From Pseudomonas reidholzensis (lineage in GTDB: Bacteria; Pseudomonadota; Gammaproteobacteria; Pseudomonadales; Pseudomonadaceae): a stretch of 64,000 bases of DNA. A program made the position numbers and the translations under genes. The stretch lies in the NCBI RefSeq assembly GCF_900536025.1, contig NZ_UNOZ01000030.1, positions 248,001 through 312,000 of the forward strand, in the 5' to 3' direction. The notes under the pieces are model-generated. The model searched no databases. It saw only the letters and a program-made list of their open reading frames with translations, and was not told the DNA's origin. Shown here piece by piece: positions 36,111 through 45,322 of the stretch (position 1 is the first letter of the stretch; every line of letters begins with the position of its first letter).

Positions 36111-37358
36111 ATGAAGAGTACTGGTCAGATGGGGTGGGCTGTAACGGGCCTGGCAGCGCAAATGTCGATGCCCGCGCAAGCAGAGGTATTCAAGGACAGT
36201 CACCTGACGTTGGGGTTGCGCAATTTCTATTACGATCGCGACTTCAAGCAATCGGCGGCCCCCAAGTCACGGGTCGGCAGCTGGAGTCAAGGGTTTGACC
36301 TGCAATTCAAATCGGGCTATTCGCCAGGCCCGGTGCAGTTCGGGCTCGACGCCTCGGGGCAGTATGCCTATCGCCTCGACGGCGGTGGCGGGCGGGGCCC
36401 GGATACGGTCCTGCCGTATGACGACAGCAAGGGTCGGCCGGTACACGAGTACGGCCGTGCGGGCATGACCGCCAAGATCAAGGTGTCGAATACCGAGGTG
36501 CGCATTGGTGAGCATCGGCCAGTGCTGCCGGTCGCCTATACCGATGACTCACGCCAGCTGGTCACCACCTATGAAGGTGCAACGATCGAGTCCAGGGAGT
36601 GGTCGAAGCTGACCCTCAACGCTGGGCGCTTCTGGAAGATCGCTACGCGCGAGTCGTCTGATCGAGAGGACATCTACCTGTTTGGCGACACCCCCGCGCA
36701 AAGCAGCGATGGGCTGAACTTTGCCGGTGCCCGGTACGACCTGACGCCAGCACTCAACGCCACGTATTACGTGGCTCAGCTCGAAGACCTCTATCAGCAG
36801 CATTACGCGGCCGCTGCCTACACGTGGGACATGGGGGAGGGCTACAGCCTCAAGACCGACCTGCGCTACTACAACACCCAGGACGAAGGGGCGAAGCGTT
36901 CGGGTGATTTCGACAATCGCTCGCTCGGCATCATGACTGCACTGCGTAAAGGTGGGCACACGTTCACCGTGGCGTATCAACGCATGAGCGGCGATGACGC
37001 GTTCCCGCTGCTCAACGGCTACGCGCCTCAACCGTTCCTGGTCAACTGGTCGACCATCGCCTTTTACAAAGCCGGTGAGCGCTCCTGGCAGGCGCGCTAC
37101 GACTATGACTTCGTTGCCATGGGGCTGCCTGGGCTCAAGCTCATGACTCGCTACATGCGGGGCACCGGCATCGACCGCGGCCCAGGGCTGGCAGACAACG
37201 TCGAGAGCGAGACCAACCTGATCCTGTCGTATGTCATCCAGAGCGGTCCTCTGCAAGGTTTGGCGTTCGAGGGGCGCAATATCAAGGTGAAGACGCGTTA
37301 CGGCGCAGACTTCGACGAGAACCGGCTGATCACCAGTTACACCTGGAAATTCTGGTAA
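36111..37358 (+). CDS. OprD-family outer-membrane porin
   Basis: A 415-residue protein with a signal-like N-terminus ending near MPAQAEVFKDS and the OprD opening LTLGLRNFYYDRDFK. Beta-strands alternate through the rest and the protein ends in a tryptophan (SYTWKFW). OprD-type porins give Pseudomonas substrate-selective uptake of amino acids and aromatic acids (OpdK subgroup). Between the AAHS transporter and the AraC regulator, it should pass mandelate across the outer membrane. ATG 36111 has CGGAGTG upstream; an in-frame GTG lies 9 bases before it. Confidence 0.9.
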   Translation: MKSTGQMGWAVTGLAAQMSMPAQAEVFKDSHLTLGLRNFYYDRDFKQSAAPKSRVGSWSQGFDLQFKSGYSPGPVQFGLDASGQYAYRLDGGGGRGPDTVLPYDDSKGRPVHEYGRAGMTAKIKVSNTEVRIGEHRPVLPVAYTDDSRQLVTTYEGATIESREWSKLTLNAGRFWKIATRESSDREDIYLFGDTPAQSSDGLNFAGARYDLTPALNATYYVAQLEDLYQQHYAAAAYTWDMGEGYSLKTDLRYYNTQDEGAKRSGDFDNRSLGIMTALRKGGHTFTVAYQRMSGDDAFPLLNGYAPQPFLVNWSTIAFYKAGERSWQARYDYDFVAMGLPGLKLMTRYMRGTGIDRGPGLADNVESETNLILSYVIQSGPLQGLAFEGRNIKVKTRYGADFDENRLITSYTWKFW

Positions 37359-37365
37359 TCCGCGC

Positions 37366-37401
37366 GGCGACCTGCTCAAGCCGTTACCCAGGCAGGTCGC
37401 C
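37366..37401 (+). terminator. Hairpin after the porin gene
   Basis: GGCGACCTGC and GCAGGTCGCC form a perfect 10-bp stem around a 16-base loop, 7 bp after the porin stop. Only a short T stretch follows (GACGCCTTT), so termination may be partial. Confidence 0.55.
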
Positions 37402-37430
37402 GACGCCTTTGCGCTAACGAGTGGTGAACC

Positions 37431-38399
37431 ATGAACATCGAACTGCTGAGTCATCGAAGCAAGGTGTTTGATGAGGTGGATCCGCGTACGGTCTCTGCTT
37501 ATGTCAAACAACATGTCGGGGACCATGAGATGGTCCTGGCAGGCGCCGGTACACATGCCAAGCTGAGCCATCGCCAGTTGTCTGGCCTCGACCTCTGCCA
37601 TATCAGCTACGGCAGTCAAGCACGGATAACCTCGACCTCGTTGCGTGACAGGTATCACCTGCAGATCATGCTGTGCGGCAGCTGTGTGCAGCGCCAGGCC
37701 GGGCAGCAACGCACGCTGGTGGAGGGTGACGCGGTGATGATCAATCCACACGAGCCAATTGACCTGACGTACTCACGGGATTGCGAGAAATTCATTCTGA
37801 AATTGCCGGTTGCCCTGCTGGATGCGGTGTGTGACCAGCAACGCTGGTCACGTCCTGCAGAAGGCCTGCGCTTCGCCAGTCGGGTCTACAAACTGCACGC
37901 GCTGCACGGCATGGCGCCATTGCTGAGCCTGGTCTGCCAGGAGGTCGAAGCAGACTGCACGCTACCGTCGATCCAGGAGCATTTTGTCCAGATCGTTACA
38001 CGTAAAGTGCTGTCGGGCCTGGCGACCAACCTGGAACTCAAGGCCTGCGATGTCCACGAGCGATCACTCCAGCGCGTGTTGACGCACATTGATGAACACT
38101 TGAACGCGCAGCTCGCGCCTGCGGCGCTGTCCAAGCTGGCCAACGTAAGCCTGCGCGGCCTGTACCTGTTGTTCGACCAGCGCGTCGGCGTCTCGCCGCG
38201 GCGGTACATTCTCAGGAGGAGACTTGAGCGGATCCAGGCGACATTGCTCGATCCTGGCTGTCGCGTGCGTAGCGTGACAGCGCTTGCCCTGGATTATGGG
38301 TTTACCCATTTAGGGCGGTTTGCGGCTGAGTACAGAGCGCAGTGCGGCGAGCTGCCATCCGAGACGCTTGGCCGGCGAAGTCTTGCTCGCGATGCCTGA
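37431..38399 (+). CDS. AraC-family transcriptional regulator
   Basis: A 322-residue protein. The N-terminal ~200 residues form an AraC_binding_2-like (NahR/XylS/FeaR-style) domain. The C-terminal 110 residues have the two AraC helix-turn-helices: LAPAALSKLANVSLRGLYLLF and VRSVTALALDYGFTHLGRFAAEYRAQCGELPSE. It lies between the porin and the convergent mdlA gene, so it may be an additional or alternative regulator of the mandelate genes, alongside the LysR protein. Confidence 0.88.
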   Translation: MNIELLSHRSKVFDEVDPRTVSAYVKQHVGDHEMVLAGAGTHAKLSHRQLSGLDLCHISYGSQARITSTSLRDRYHLQIMLCGSCVQRQAGQQRTLVEGDAVMINPHEPIDLTYSRDCEKFILKLPVALLDAVCDQQRWSRPAEGLRFASRVYKLHALHGMAPLLSLVCQEVEADCTLPSIQEHFVQIVTRKVLSGLATNLELKACDVHERSLQRVLTHIDEHLNAQLAPAALSKLANVSLRGLYLLFDQRVGVSPRRYILRRRLERIQATLLDPGCRVRSVTALALDYGFTHLGRFAAEYRAQCGELPSETLGRRSLARDA

Positions 38400-38426
38400 C
38401 CCTGAGCCCGCATTCGCGGGCCAGGG
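38400..38426. terminator. Bidirectional hairpin between AraC and mdlA
   Basis: CCCTG, bulged A, GCCCGC, loop ATTC, GCGGGC, CAGGG. It fills the 36-bp gap between the convergent AraC and mandelate racemase genes and has no T run. Confidence 0.65.
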
Positions 38427-38435
38427 CACAATCGA

Positions 38436-39515
38436 TCAGACCAGGTAGCGCTCGATTTCCTTCTCTCGCCAGACGATGCCCACCCCGGGCAAGTCCGGAA
38501 TAACGGCGTTGCCTTCTTCGAATGCAAGCGTCGGCTCGATCACGCTACCCGCCAGGTCCAACCGTTCCAGCCAGTGCGCCGTGGGCGATGCCGCGAGCAG
38601 GTGGGCGCTGATTTCCTGGAACAAGTGGCTGGACATCGGCACGCCGAATTGCTGCGCCAGGGCACTCGCCCGCAGCCAACCGGTGACGCCACCGATCTTC
38701 ATCGCATCCGGCATCGCCAGCCTGCAGGCGCCGGCGCTCAATGCCTTGAACATGTCTTCTGGCCCCAGCCAGTTTTCGCCCATCTGCACAGGCACCTCGA
38801 GGCTGTTCTGGATGCGCTGATGGCCGGCATGGTCGTGCTGCAGTGTGGGCTCTTCGATCCAGGCGACGCCGAGCGCCTGCAAGGCCTGACCGCGCTTGAT
38901 GGCGGCGGGGACGTCCAGGCTCTGGTTGTAGTCGACCATGATCTCGAAGCCTTCGCCCACTGCGCGGCGAATGCTTTGCACCACTGCAAGGTCTTCAGCC
39001 AGGGTCGGGTAGCCGATCTTGGTTTTTACCGCACGAAAACCTGCCTGGGCGGCCGTTACGGCGCGCTCGGTTGCCAGCTTCTCGCCATCCAGGCTGTGGC
39101 TGTCGTAACTGCGGATGGGGCGTGGGCTCGCCCCCAGCATACGTACCAGCGGCATGTCATGCGCCTTGGCCAGTGCATCCCAGGCTGCCATGTCGATACC
39201 GGCGGCGGCCATCCGGATCAGCCCGGTGAACCCCGCAAGGCAGAAACGTTTTGCCAACAGGGCTTCAAGGTCTACCGGCGCCAGGGGTTGATCGACGATC
39301 AGTGGCGCCATGTCATCCAGCAACTGCTTGAGCGCCTTGAGCGCCACCGGCGTGTAGGCGAACAAGTAGGCATGGCCGATCACACCGGCGCTGGTTGCCA
39401 GGTCGATCAGCACCAGGGGCGCCGTGCCGACCGTGCCGACCGCAGTGTGCACGGGGTAGGCGAGCGGTACATTGACGGCGCGGGTGCGCAGATGGGTGAT
39501 GAGGATGTCGCTCAT
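38436..39515 (-). CDS. mdlA: Mandelate racemase
   Basis: A 359-residue enolase-superfamily enzyme that aligns without gaps to remembered P. putida MdlA. All catalytic and metal residues are in register: K164/K166 (KTK), D195 and N197 (VDYNQ), E221, E247, D270, H297 (SSHLFQ) and E317. It interconverts (R)- and (S)-mandelate through a Mg-stabilised enolate, so both enantiomers enter the pathway. Its start overlaps the mdlB stop by 4 bp (ATGA). It is the last gene of the mdlC-mdlB-mdlA unit. Confidence 0.97.
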   Translation of the reverse strand: MSDILITHLRTRAVNVPLAYPVHTAVGTVGTAPLVLIDLATSAGVIGHAYLFAYTPVALKALKQLLDDMAPLIVDQPLAPVDLEALLAKRFCLAGFTGLIRMAAAGIDMAAWDALAKAHDMPLVRMLGASPRPIRSYDSHSLDGEKLATERAVTAAQAGFRAVKTKIGYPTLAEDLAVVQSIRRAVGEGFEIMVDYNQSLDVPAAIKRGQALQALGVAWIEEPTLQHDHAGHQRIQNSLEVPVQMGENWLGPEDMFKALSAGACRLAMPDAMKIGGVTGWLRASALAQQFGVPMSSHLFQEISAHLLAASPTAHWLERLDLAGSVIEPTLAFEEGNAVIPDLPGVGIVWREKEIERYLV

Positions 39516-40696
39516 GCGAGTGTTCCTTTGACGCGGGATGGGCCAACGGAGGCTGATTGCGCGCCTCCATCGGGTTCAAGGCAGGTACGGTTCAGTGAGG
39601 CCATATCGGCGCAGCCGATCTGCGCGAAGGTGCGGTCGATATCCGCCTTGAGCAGCGCCAGCACCTCGTCGACCCCGGTTTCACCCCGGGCGGCCAGGCC
39701 GTACAGCGTGGCGCGCCCCAGCAAAACGGCTTCAGCGCCCAGTGCCAGTGCCTTGACGATGTCGGAGCCCCGGCGAAAACCGCTGTCGATCAGCACGGGC
39801 TTGCCGGTCTTGGCCACCGACTCGAGCAGCACCTCCATGGGCGATACCGCACAGTCGAGCTGGCGGCCGCCGTGATTGGAAAGGATCACCCCGTCGGCGC
39901 CTTCGGCGATGCAGCGCTGGGCATCGTCGGCGTTCAGCAGGCCCTTGACCAACAGCTTGTGCGGCCACAGGTCACGTAGCCAGCGCAGCGCTTGCCAGTC
40001 GAAGCTCGCGTCCATCTGGCGGCTCATCAGGGCCGCTTGCATCTCCAGGCTGGAGGCCTGGCTGCTGACGAAGTTCGCCAGCTGAGGCATGCCGTGGCGC
40101 AGCAGATCGAGCGACCAGCGCGGGTGCAGGCAACCGTCGAGCATGACCCTGGGTGTGTAGTTCATGGGCATCTTGAAGCGGTTGCGCAGGTCGCGCTCGC
40201 GGTAACCGTTGACCGCAACGTCAGTGGTCAGGACCAGGGTGGTGTAGCCGGCGTGCAGTGCCTTGAGCACCATCGCCTGGGCGATTTCACGGTGGATGAC
40301 ATACAGCTGGAACCACAGGTCGCCGTCGCACTGGCGTGCCAGGTCCTCGATGGACAGGTTGGACGCTGTCGACAGCACGAACGGAATCCCGGCGCGGGTC
40401 GCGGCCCTGGCCAGGGCCAGGTCGCCGTTGGGCCAGAGCGCGCCGTTGAGGCCCGTCGGGCCGATCACCAGCGGCATGGCCTGGCGCTTGCCCAGCACTT
40501 CGCTGTGCAGGTCACGCTGGCTGACATCGATCAGCCGCTTGGGCTTGAAGCGCCACTGCTGAAACACTGAACGGTTGTGGGCAAGGCCCTGTTCATCTTC
40601 AGCGCCGCCTTCGAGGTAGTCGAAGACCATTTTCGGCAGGCGCTTCTGCGCCAGCCGGCGGTAGTCCTCGACGCTGAACACATTCTGCTGAGTCAT
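39512..40696 (-). CDS. mdlB: (S)-mandelate dehydrogenase
   Basis: A 394-residue FMN-dependent 2-hydroxy-acid dehydrogenase very close to P. putida MdlB. The catalytic His is H275 (SNHGGRQLDC), one residue later than in the P. putida protein because the N-terminus is one residue longer. The internal segment from about 177 to 215 corresponds to the part that anchors MdlB to the inner membrane. It oxidises (S)-mandelate to benzoylformate and passes electrons to the respiratory chain. Ten bases separate it from mdlC. Confidence 0.97.
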   Translation of the reverse strand: MTQQNVFSVEDYRRLAQKRLPKMVFDYLEGGAEDEQGLAHNRSVFQQWRFKPKRLIDVSQRDLHSEVLGKRQAMPLVIGPTGLNGALWPNGDLALARAATRAGIPFVLSTASNLSIEDLARQCDGDLWFQLYVIHREIAQAMVLKALHAGYTTLVLTTDVAVNGYRERDLRNRFKMPMNYTPRVMLDGCLHPRWSLDLLRHGMPQLANFVSSQASSLEMQAALMSRQMDASFDWQALRWLRDLWPHKLLVKGLLNADDAQRCIAEGADGVILSNHGGRQLDCAVSPMEVLLESVAKTGKPVLIDSGFRRGSDIVKALALGAEAVLLGRATLYGLAARGETGVDEVLALLKADIDRTFAQIGCADMASLNRTCLEPDGGAQSASVGPSRVKGTLA

Positions 40697-40706
40697 GCCC
40701 CGGCCC

Positions 40707-42293
40707 TCACTTGGCAGGGCCGGTGGTGCTGACTTCGATCAGCACAGGGCCTTTGCTGGCCAGCGCCTGCTCCAGTGCCTGGCGCAGCTCGGTGACGGTT
40801 GCGGCTTTGAGCGCCTGGACGCCATAACCCTTGGCCAGCGAGCAGAAGTCGATGCCTGGCACGTCCAGGCCCGGCACGTTTTCGGCTTCGAGCACGCCGG
40901 CGAACCAGCGCAGGGCGCCATAGGTGCCGTTGTTCATGATCACGAAGATCGCAGGGATCTGGTAGTGGGCGGCGGTCCACAGCGCACTGATGCTGTAGTT
41001 GGCCGAACCATCGCCGATCACCGCGATGACCTGCCTCTGAGGTTCGGCCAACTGCACGCCGACGGCGGCCGGCATGGCAAAGCCCAGCCCACCTGCCGCG
41101 CAGAAATAGTAACTGCCGGGGTTGGCCATGTTCAGCCGCTGCCACATCACTGCGGTGGTCGAGGTTGACTCGTTGAGGTAGATGGCGTCTGCCGGTGCCA
41201 TCTGGTCGAGGGTGTCGAACACGCTTTCGGGGCGCAGCGCGCCCAGGTCCTGTGCAACCGGCGCTGGCAGGGCAAGCGCGGCGGGCAGAGGCCCGGCCCT
41301 GTCGGTCACCCGAGCAGCCAGCGCGGCGGCCATGGCACCGATATCGGCAACGATGGCATCGCCCATCGGCGCGCGGGCCGCCTCCAGCGGATCACAGGTC
41401 ACCGACACCAGGCGTGTACCTGCCTTGAGGTACTGGCCGGGGTCGTATTGGTGATAGCGGAACACCGGCGCCCCCAGTACCAGCACCAGGTCGTGGCCTT
41501 CGAGCAGGTTCGAGATCGCCGCGATCCCCGCAGGCAGCAAGCCGCGAAAGCACGGGTGGCGGGTAGGGAAGGGGCAGCGGGGGGCGGACGGCGCTACCCA
41601 TACCGGCGCCTTGAGGCGTTCGGCCAAGGTCACGCAGTCGGCGTTGGCATTCGCCGCATCCACGTCTGGCCCGAGCACGATGACCGGGTTGCTGGCGCTG
41701 CTGAGGGCGTTGGCCAAGCGCTGCAGTGCTTCATCGTCAAGGCGCACGGAAGTACTGACCTGGCGATCGAACAGGTGATGGGACTGCGGATCGGCCTCGC
41801 GGTCCCAGTCATCGTAGGGCACCGACACGTACACCGGGCCTCGTGGGGCCATGCTCGCCATGTGGATGGCCCGGCTCATCGCATGCGGGACTTCGGCGGC
41901 GCTCGCCGGCTCATAGCTCCACTTCACCAGCGGCCGGGGCAGGTTGCTGGCATCGACATTGGTCAGCAGCGCTTCGACGCCAATCATCGCCCGGGTTTGC
42001 TGGCCGGCGGTGACGATCAGCGGCGAATGTGAGTTCCAGGCATTGCTCAAGGCGCCCATGGCGTTGCCGGTGCCGGCCGCCGAGTGCAGGTTGACGAAGG
42101 CCGGTTTGCGGCTGGCCTGTGCGTAGCCGTCGGCAATACCCACCACCACTGCTTCCTGCAGCGCGAGGATGTAGCGAAAGTCTTCGGGGAAGTTCTTGAG
42201 GAACGGCAGTTCGTTCGAGCCGGGGTTGCCGAAGACCGTGTCGATGCCTTGCCGACGCAGAAGCTCATAGGTGGTGCTGTGTACCGAAGCCAT
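40707..42293 (-). CDS. mdlC: Benzoylformate decarboxylase
   Basis: A 528-residue ThDP enzyme, the same length as P. putida benzoylformate decarboxylase. Active-site residues S26 (FGNPGSNELP), E47 (LALQEA) and H70 (NLHSAAG) are in place, and the ThDP motif GDGSANYSISALWTAAHYQIPAIFVIMNN is complete. It converts benzoylformate to benzaldehyde and CO2. It is the first gene of the minus-strand operon and faces the shared control region with the mandelamide hydrolase gene. Confidence 0.97.
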   Translation of the reverse strand: MASVHSTTYELLRRQGIDTVFGNPGSNELPFLKNFPEDFRYILALQEAVVVGIADGYAQASRKPAFVNLHSAAGTGNAMGALSNAWNSHSPLIVTAGQQTRAMIGVEALLTNVDASNLPRPLVKWSYEPASAAEVPHAMSRAIHMASMAPRGPVYVSVPYDDWDREADPQSHHLFDRQVSTSVRLDDEALQRLANALSSASNPVIVLGPDVDAANANADCVTLAERLKAPVWVAPSAPRCPFPTRHPCFRGLLPAGIAAISNLLEGHDLVLVLGAPVFRYHQYDPGQYLKAGTRLVSVTCDPLEAARAPMGDAIVADIGAMAAALAARVTDRAGPLPAALALPAPVAQDLGALRPESVFDTLDQMAPADAIYLNESTSTTAVMWQRLNMANPGSYYFCAAGGLGFAMPAAVGVQLAEPQRQVIAVIGDGSANYSISALWTAAHYQIPAIFVIMNNGTYGALRWFAGVLEAENVPGLDVPGIDFCSLAKGYGVQALKAATVTELRQALEQALASKGPVLIEVSTTGPAK

Positions 42294-42345
42294 GGCGAGT
42301 TAACCCTTACCAAATGATGTTTGCCACGATAGAATCGAGGCATAA

Positions 42346-42393
42346 ATAGATCAAATAGATAGTGTCTAAAGTTATATATAGACAGTGTCTATT
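42346..42393 (+). promoter_or_regulatory. 48-bp composite operator, copy 2 (mdlC/mandelamide hydrolase divergent region)
   Basis: ATAGATCAAATAGATA, 24 bases, TGTCTATT, identical boxes and spacing to copy 1 at 34469-34516. Here the second box is part of a 15-bp palindrome ATAGACAGTGTCTAT (42378-42392), and a further half-site GATAGTGTCTA starts at 42358, exactly 23 bp before GACAGTGTCTA at 42381. Located in the 130-bp gap between divergent mdlC and the amidase gene, it could control both. Confidence 0.7.
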
Positions 42394-42423
42394 TTATAAA
42401 TCGCCAACAGAAGGGATGCAGCT

Positions 42424-43941
42424 ATGCACTATTGCGAATGGACCACACTCCAGGAAAGCCGCAGTGGAGTGCCGCCCGCAGGGGTGCCCGACGACCTCTG
42501 CGAATTGACCCTCGGCGAGGCAGCGGCGCTGATTCGCCATCGGATGATCACCAGTCGCCAACTGGTTGAAGCGTGTTTGCACCGTGTGTCGAGCAACACG
42601 CACTTGAATGCGTTTATCAGCGTCGACGCGGCCGCAGCCCTGCACAGCGCGGATGCCTACGATCGCTACCTGATGGGCGGTGGCGAGCCGCTGGCCCTGG
42701 GCGGGGTGCCGATTGCAGTGAAAGACAACATTCAGGTCATCGGCTTTGCCAATACCGCCGGTACCCGGGCGCTGGGCGATTTCTTGCCCAAGACGCATGC
42801 TGCGGTTGTCGAGCCGTTGCTGGCTGCGGGCGCCATCGTGCTTGGCAAGAACAACATGCACGAACTGGCTTTTGGCACCTCTGGCTACAACACCGCCTTT
42901 CACAGCCCAGGCGTGATCGGCGTACGCAACGCCTTTGACCCGCGCCGGATTGCCGGCGGCTCGTCCTCAGGCGGTGGCAGTTCGGTAGGGGCGCGCCTGG
43001 TGCCTGCGGCACTGGGCACCGACACGGGTGGCTCGGTGCGCCATCCGGCCGCCTTGAACGGTTGCGTCGGCTTTCGCCCGACCGTGGGGCGTTACAGTCG
43101 CCAAGGCATCGTGCCGTTGTCGCCTACCCGAGACACCCCGGGGCCGATCACGCGATCCGTCGATGATGTGATCCTGATCGACTCGATCCTCACTGGGACC
43201 CAGCCGGCACCGCCACCTGCCGCCGAGACCCTGCGGTTGGGCCTGCTCAAGGAATTCTGGGGCGACGTCAGCGAGCCGGTGCTGCAGGTGGCCCGGGCAG
43301 CACTGGAAAAACTCCAACTCAGCGGCGTGGAGCTGGTGTGGGTTTCGCTGCCGGAGATCTTCACCCTCAATCACGCGATCAGCATGCCGGTCGTGCTGCA
43401 TGAATGCCGGGCGGCACTCAGCGAGTACCTGCAGGAGAACGGCAGCGGAGTCACCTTCGACGCGCTGGTGGCTGGCATCAGTAGCCCCGATGTCAGGGCT
43501 ATCTTCGAGCGCTATATCGTGCCCGGCCAACTTGGCGAGCGCGACGGCAATCCGATTGACCTGGAGCAGGCCTATGTGCAGGCCATGCAACACCTGCGCC
43601 CGCAGCTCATCGACAAACTCACGGCATTGTTTGCAGCGCACCGCCTGCACGCGCTGGTTCACCCCACCACCCCGGACCTCGCGCTGACAAGCGAGCCGCA
43701 GGCGACGAGCTTCGACGCGTTCGCGCGGATGATCCGCAATGCGGACCCGGCGAGTAATGCCGGCATGCCGGGTATCAGCTTGCCCGCCGGGCTGGCGCCA
43801 GACGAAGGCCTGCCGGTAGGCCTCGAATTCGAGGGTCTGCCAGGCAGTGACAGTCAGCTGTTGGCGCTGGCCGCGGTCATGCAGGGCATTCTCGGCCGCG
43901 CACCTTCCCCCGTCCACTTTGTTGGTCCAGCAACCGAATAG
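42424..43941 (+). CDS. mdlY: Mandelamide hydrolase (amidase signature family)
   Basis: A 505-residue amidase-signature enzyme in the mandelate cluster. The Ser-cisSer-Lys triad is K100 (IAVKDNI), S180 (IAGGSSSGGGSS) and S204 (TDTGGSVRHPA), the same positions as in the P. putida mandelamide hydrolase as I remember it. It hydrolyses mandelamide to mandelate and ammonia, adding an entry step to the pathway. It is transcribed away from mdlC and leads the two-gene unit with the benzaldehyde dehydrogenase gene. The function rests on pattern and context together. Confidence 0.92.
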   Translation: MHYCEWTTLQESRSGVPPAGVPDDLCELTLGEAAALIRHRMITSRQLVEACLHRVSSNTHLNAFISVDAAAALHSADAYDRYLMGGGEPLALGGVPIAVKDNIQVIGFANTAGTRALGDFLPKTHAAVVEPLLAAGAIVLGKNNMHELAFGTSGYNTAFHSPGVIGVRNAFDPRRIAGGSSSGGGSSVGARLVPAALGTDTGGSVRHPAALNGCVGFRPTVGRYSRQGIVPLSPTRDTPGPITRSVDDVILIDSILTGTQPAPPPAAETLRLGLLKEFWGDVSEPVLQVARAALEKLQLSGVELVWVSLPEIFTLNHAISMPVVLHECRAALSEYLQENGSGVTFDALVAGISSPDVRAIFERYIVPGQLGERDGNPIDLEQAYVQAMQHLRPQLIDKLTALFAAHRLHALVHPTTPDLALTSEPQATSFDAFARMIRNADPASNAGMPGISLPAGLAPDEGLPVGLEFEGLPGSDSQLLALAAVMQGILGRAPSPVHFVGPATE

Positions 43942-43956
43942 AGAGAGGCTATAGCA

Positions 43957-45267
43957 ATGACGTATCCAACTCCCGCGCAGATCGACACCGTGTTTGCGCA
44001 GCAGAAGGCATTTTTTGCCCGCCGTGCGACCCACGATATCGGCTACCGCAAACAGGCGCTCGAACGCCTCAAGGACGCGGTCATCGACAACCGTGAGCTC
44101 CTTTATGCGGCGCTGGCCGAAGACTTGGGCAAAACCCGTGAGGTCGTTGACCTGGCCGAGATTGGCGAAGTGCTGCACGAGATCGACTTCGCCTTGGCCC
44201 ACCTGACGCAGTGGTCCACCCCGCAGGCCGTGCCGACACCGGATATCATCGCCCCGTCAGAATGCTATGTGGTTCAGGAACCCTATGGCGTCGCCTACAT
44301 CATCGGGCCCTTCAACTACCCTGTGAATCTCACCCTGACGCCGTTGGTGGGGGCGATCGTCGGCGGCAACACCTGCATCGTCAAACCCTCTGAAACCACG
44401 CCCGCAACCTCGGCCGTGATCGAGAAGATCATCAGCGAAGCGTTCGCGCCTGAGTACATCACGGTGGTCCAGGGTGGGCGGGCAGAAAACAGTCACCTGC
44501 TGAGTCTGCCGTTCGACTTCATTTTCTTCACGGGCAGCCCCGCAGTCGGCAAAGTGGTCATGAAGGCCGCCGCCGAGCACCTGACGCCGGTCGTGCTGGA
44601 GCTGGGCGGCAAGTGCCCGTTGATCGTCCTGCCGGATGCCGACCTCGAGCAGACGGTCGATCAGCTGATGTTCGGCAAGTTCATCAACAGTGGCCAGACC
44701 TGCATCGCACCGGATTACCTGTATGTGCACAGCAGCATCAAGCAGGCGTTGCTGGCGCGCCTGGTCGAGCGGGTCAGCCGCGAGCTGCCGCAGGTCGACT
44801 CGACCGGCAAGATCATCACAGCCCAGCAGGTCAGCCGCCTGCTGGCGTTGATCGAGCAGACCCGCGGCCGTGTGCTGGTCGGCGCCAAGGCGGATGTTGA
44901 GCAGCGCGCCTTCAGCGCGACCGTGGTGGATGCTGTCGAGTGGGATGACGCGTTGATGGCCGAGGAGCTGTTCGGGCCGATTCTGCCGGTGCTGGCGTTC
45001 GACGACACGGCCGCCGCGGTCGACCTCATCAACCGCCACCACCCCAAGCCATTGGCGGTGTATGTGTTCAGCAAGGACATTGCGCAGGCCAAGCAGATCA
45101 TCGAACGGATCCCGTCCGGCGATGCACAGGTGAACGGAGTGATGCTGCACGCGTTCTCCCCGTACTTGCCGTTTGGCGGGATAGGCGCGTCAGGCATGGG
45201 GGATTATCACGGACACTACAGCTACCTGACCTTCACCCATAAAAAGTCGGTCAGGATCGTGCCTTAA
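43957..45267 (+). CDS. mdlD: Benzaldehyde dehydrogenase (NAD(P)+)
   Basis: A 436-residue class 3-like aldehyde dehydrogenase, the same length as P. putida MdlD. The nucleophile is C249 (SGQTCIAP) and the general-base Glu E215 (VVLELGGK). The C-terminal stretch GGIGASGMGDYHGHYSYLTFTHKKS is characteristic. It oxidises benzaldehyde to benzoate, completing mandelate-to-benzoate conversion. It lies 15 bp after the mandelamide hydrolase gene. Benzoate degradation genes are not in the window. Confidence 0.96.
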   Translation: MTYPTPAQIDTVFAQQKAFFARRATHDIGYRKQALERLKDAVIDNRELLYAALAEDLGKTREVVDLAEIGEVLHEIDFALAHLTQWSTPQAVPTPDIIAPSECYVVQEPYGVAYIIGPFNYPVNLTLTPLVGAIVGGNTCIVKPSETTPATSAVIEKIISEAFAPEYITVVQGGRAENSHLLSLPFDFIFFTGSPAVGKVVMKAAAEHLTPVVLELGGKCPLIVLPDADLEQTVDQLMFGKFINSGQTCIAPDYLYVHSSIKQALLARLVERVSRELPQVDSTGKIITAQQVSRLLALIEQTRGRVLVGAKADVEQRAFSATVVDAVEWDDALMAEELFGPILPVLAFDDTAAAVDLINRHHPKPLAVYVFSKDIAQAKQIIERIPSGDAQVNGVMLHAFSPYLPFGGIGASGMGDYHGHYSYLTFTHKKSVRIVP

Positions 45268-45322
45268 AGTTGCCACGTGTTGCCCGGCTTTGCAGCCCGG
45301 TCGACACGCCTCATGGAACAAG

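Noticed and set aside
37431..38399. Naming the AraC protein as the mandelate regulator
   Set aside because: The LysR gene lies directly beside one copy of the shared operator; the sequence does not decide between the two, so neither received a gene symbol.
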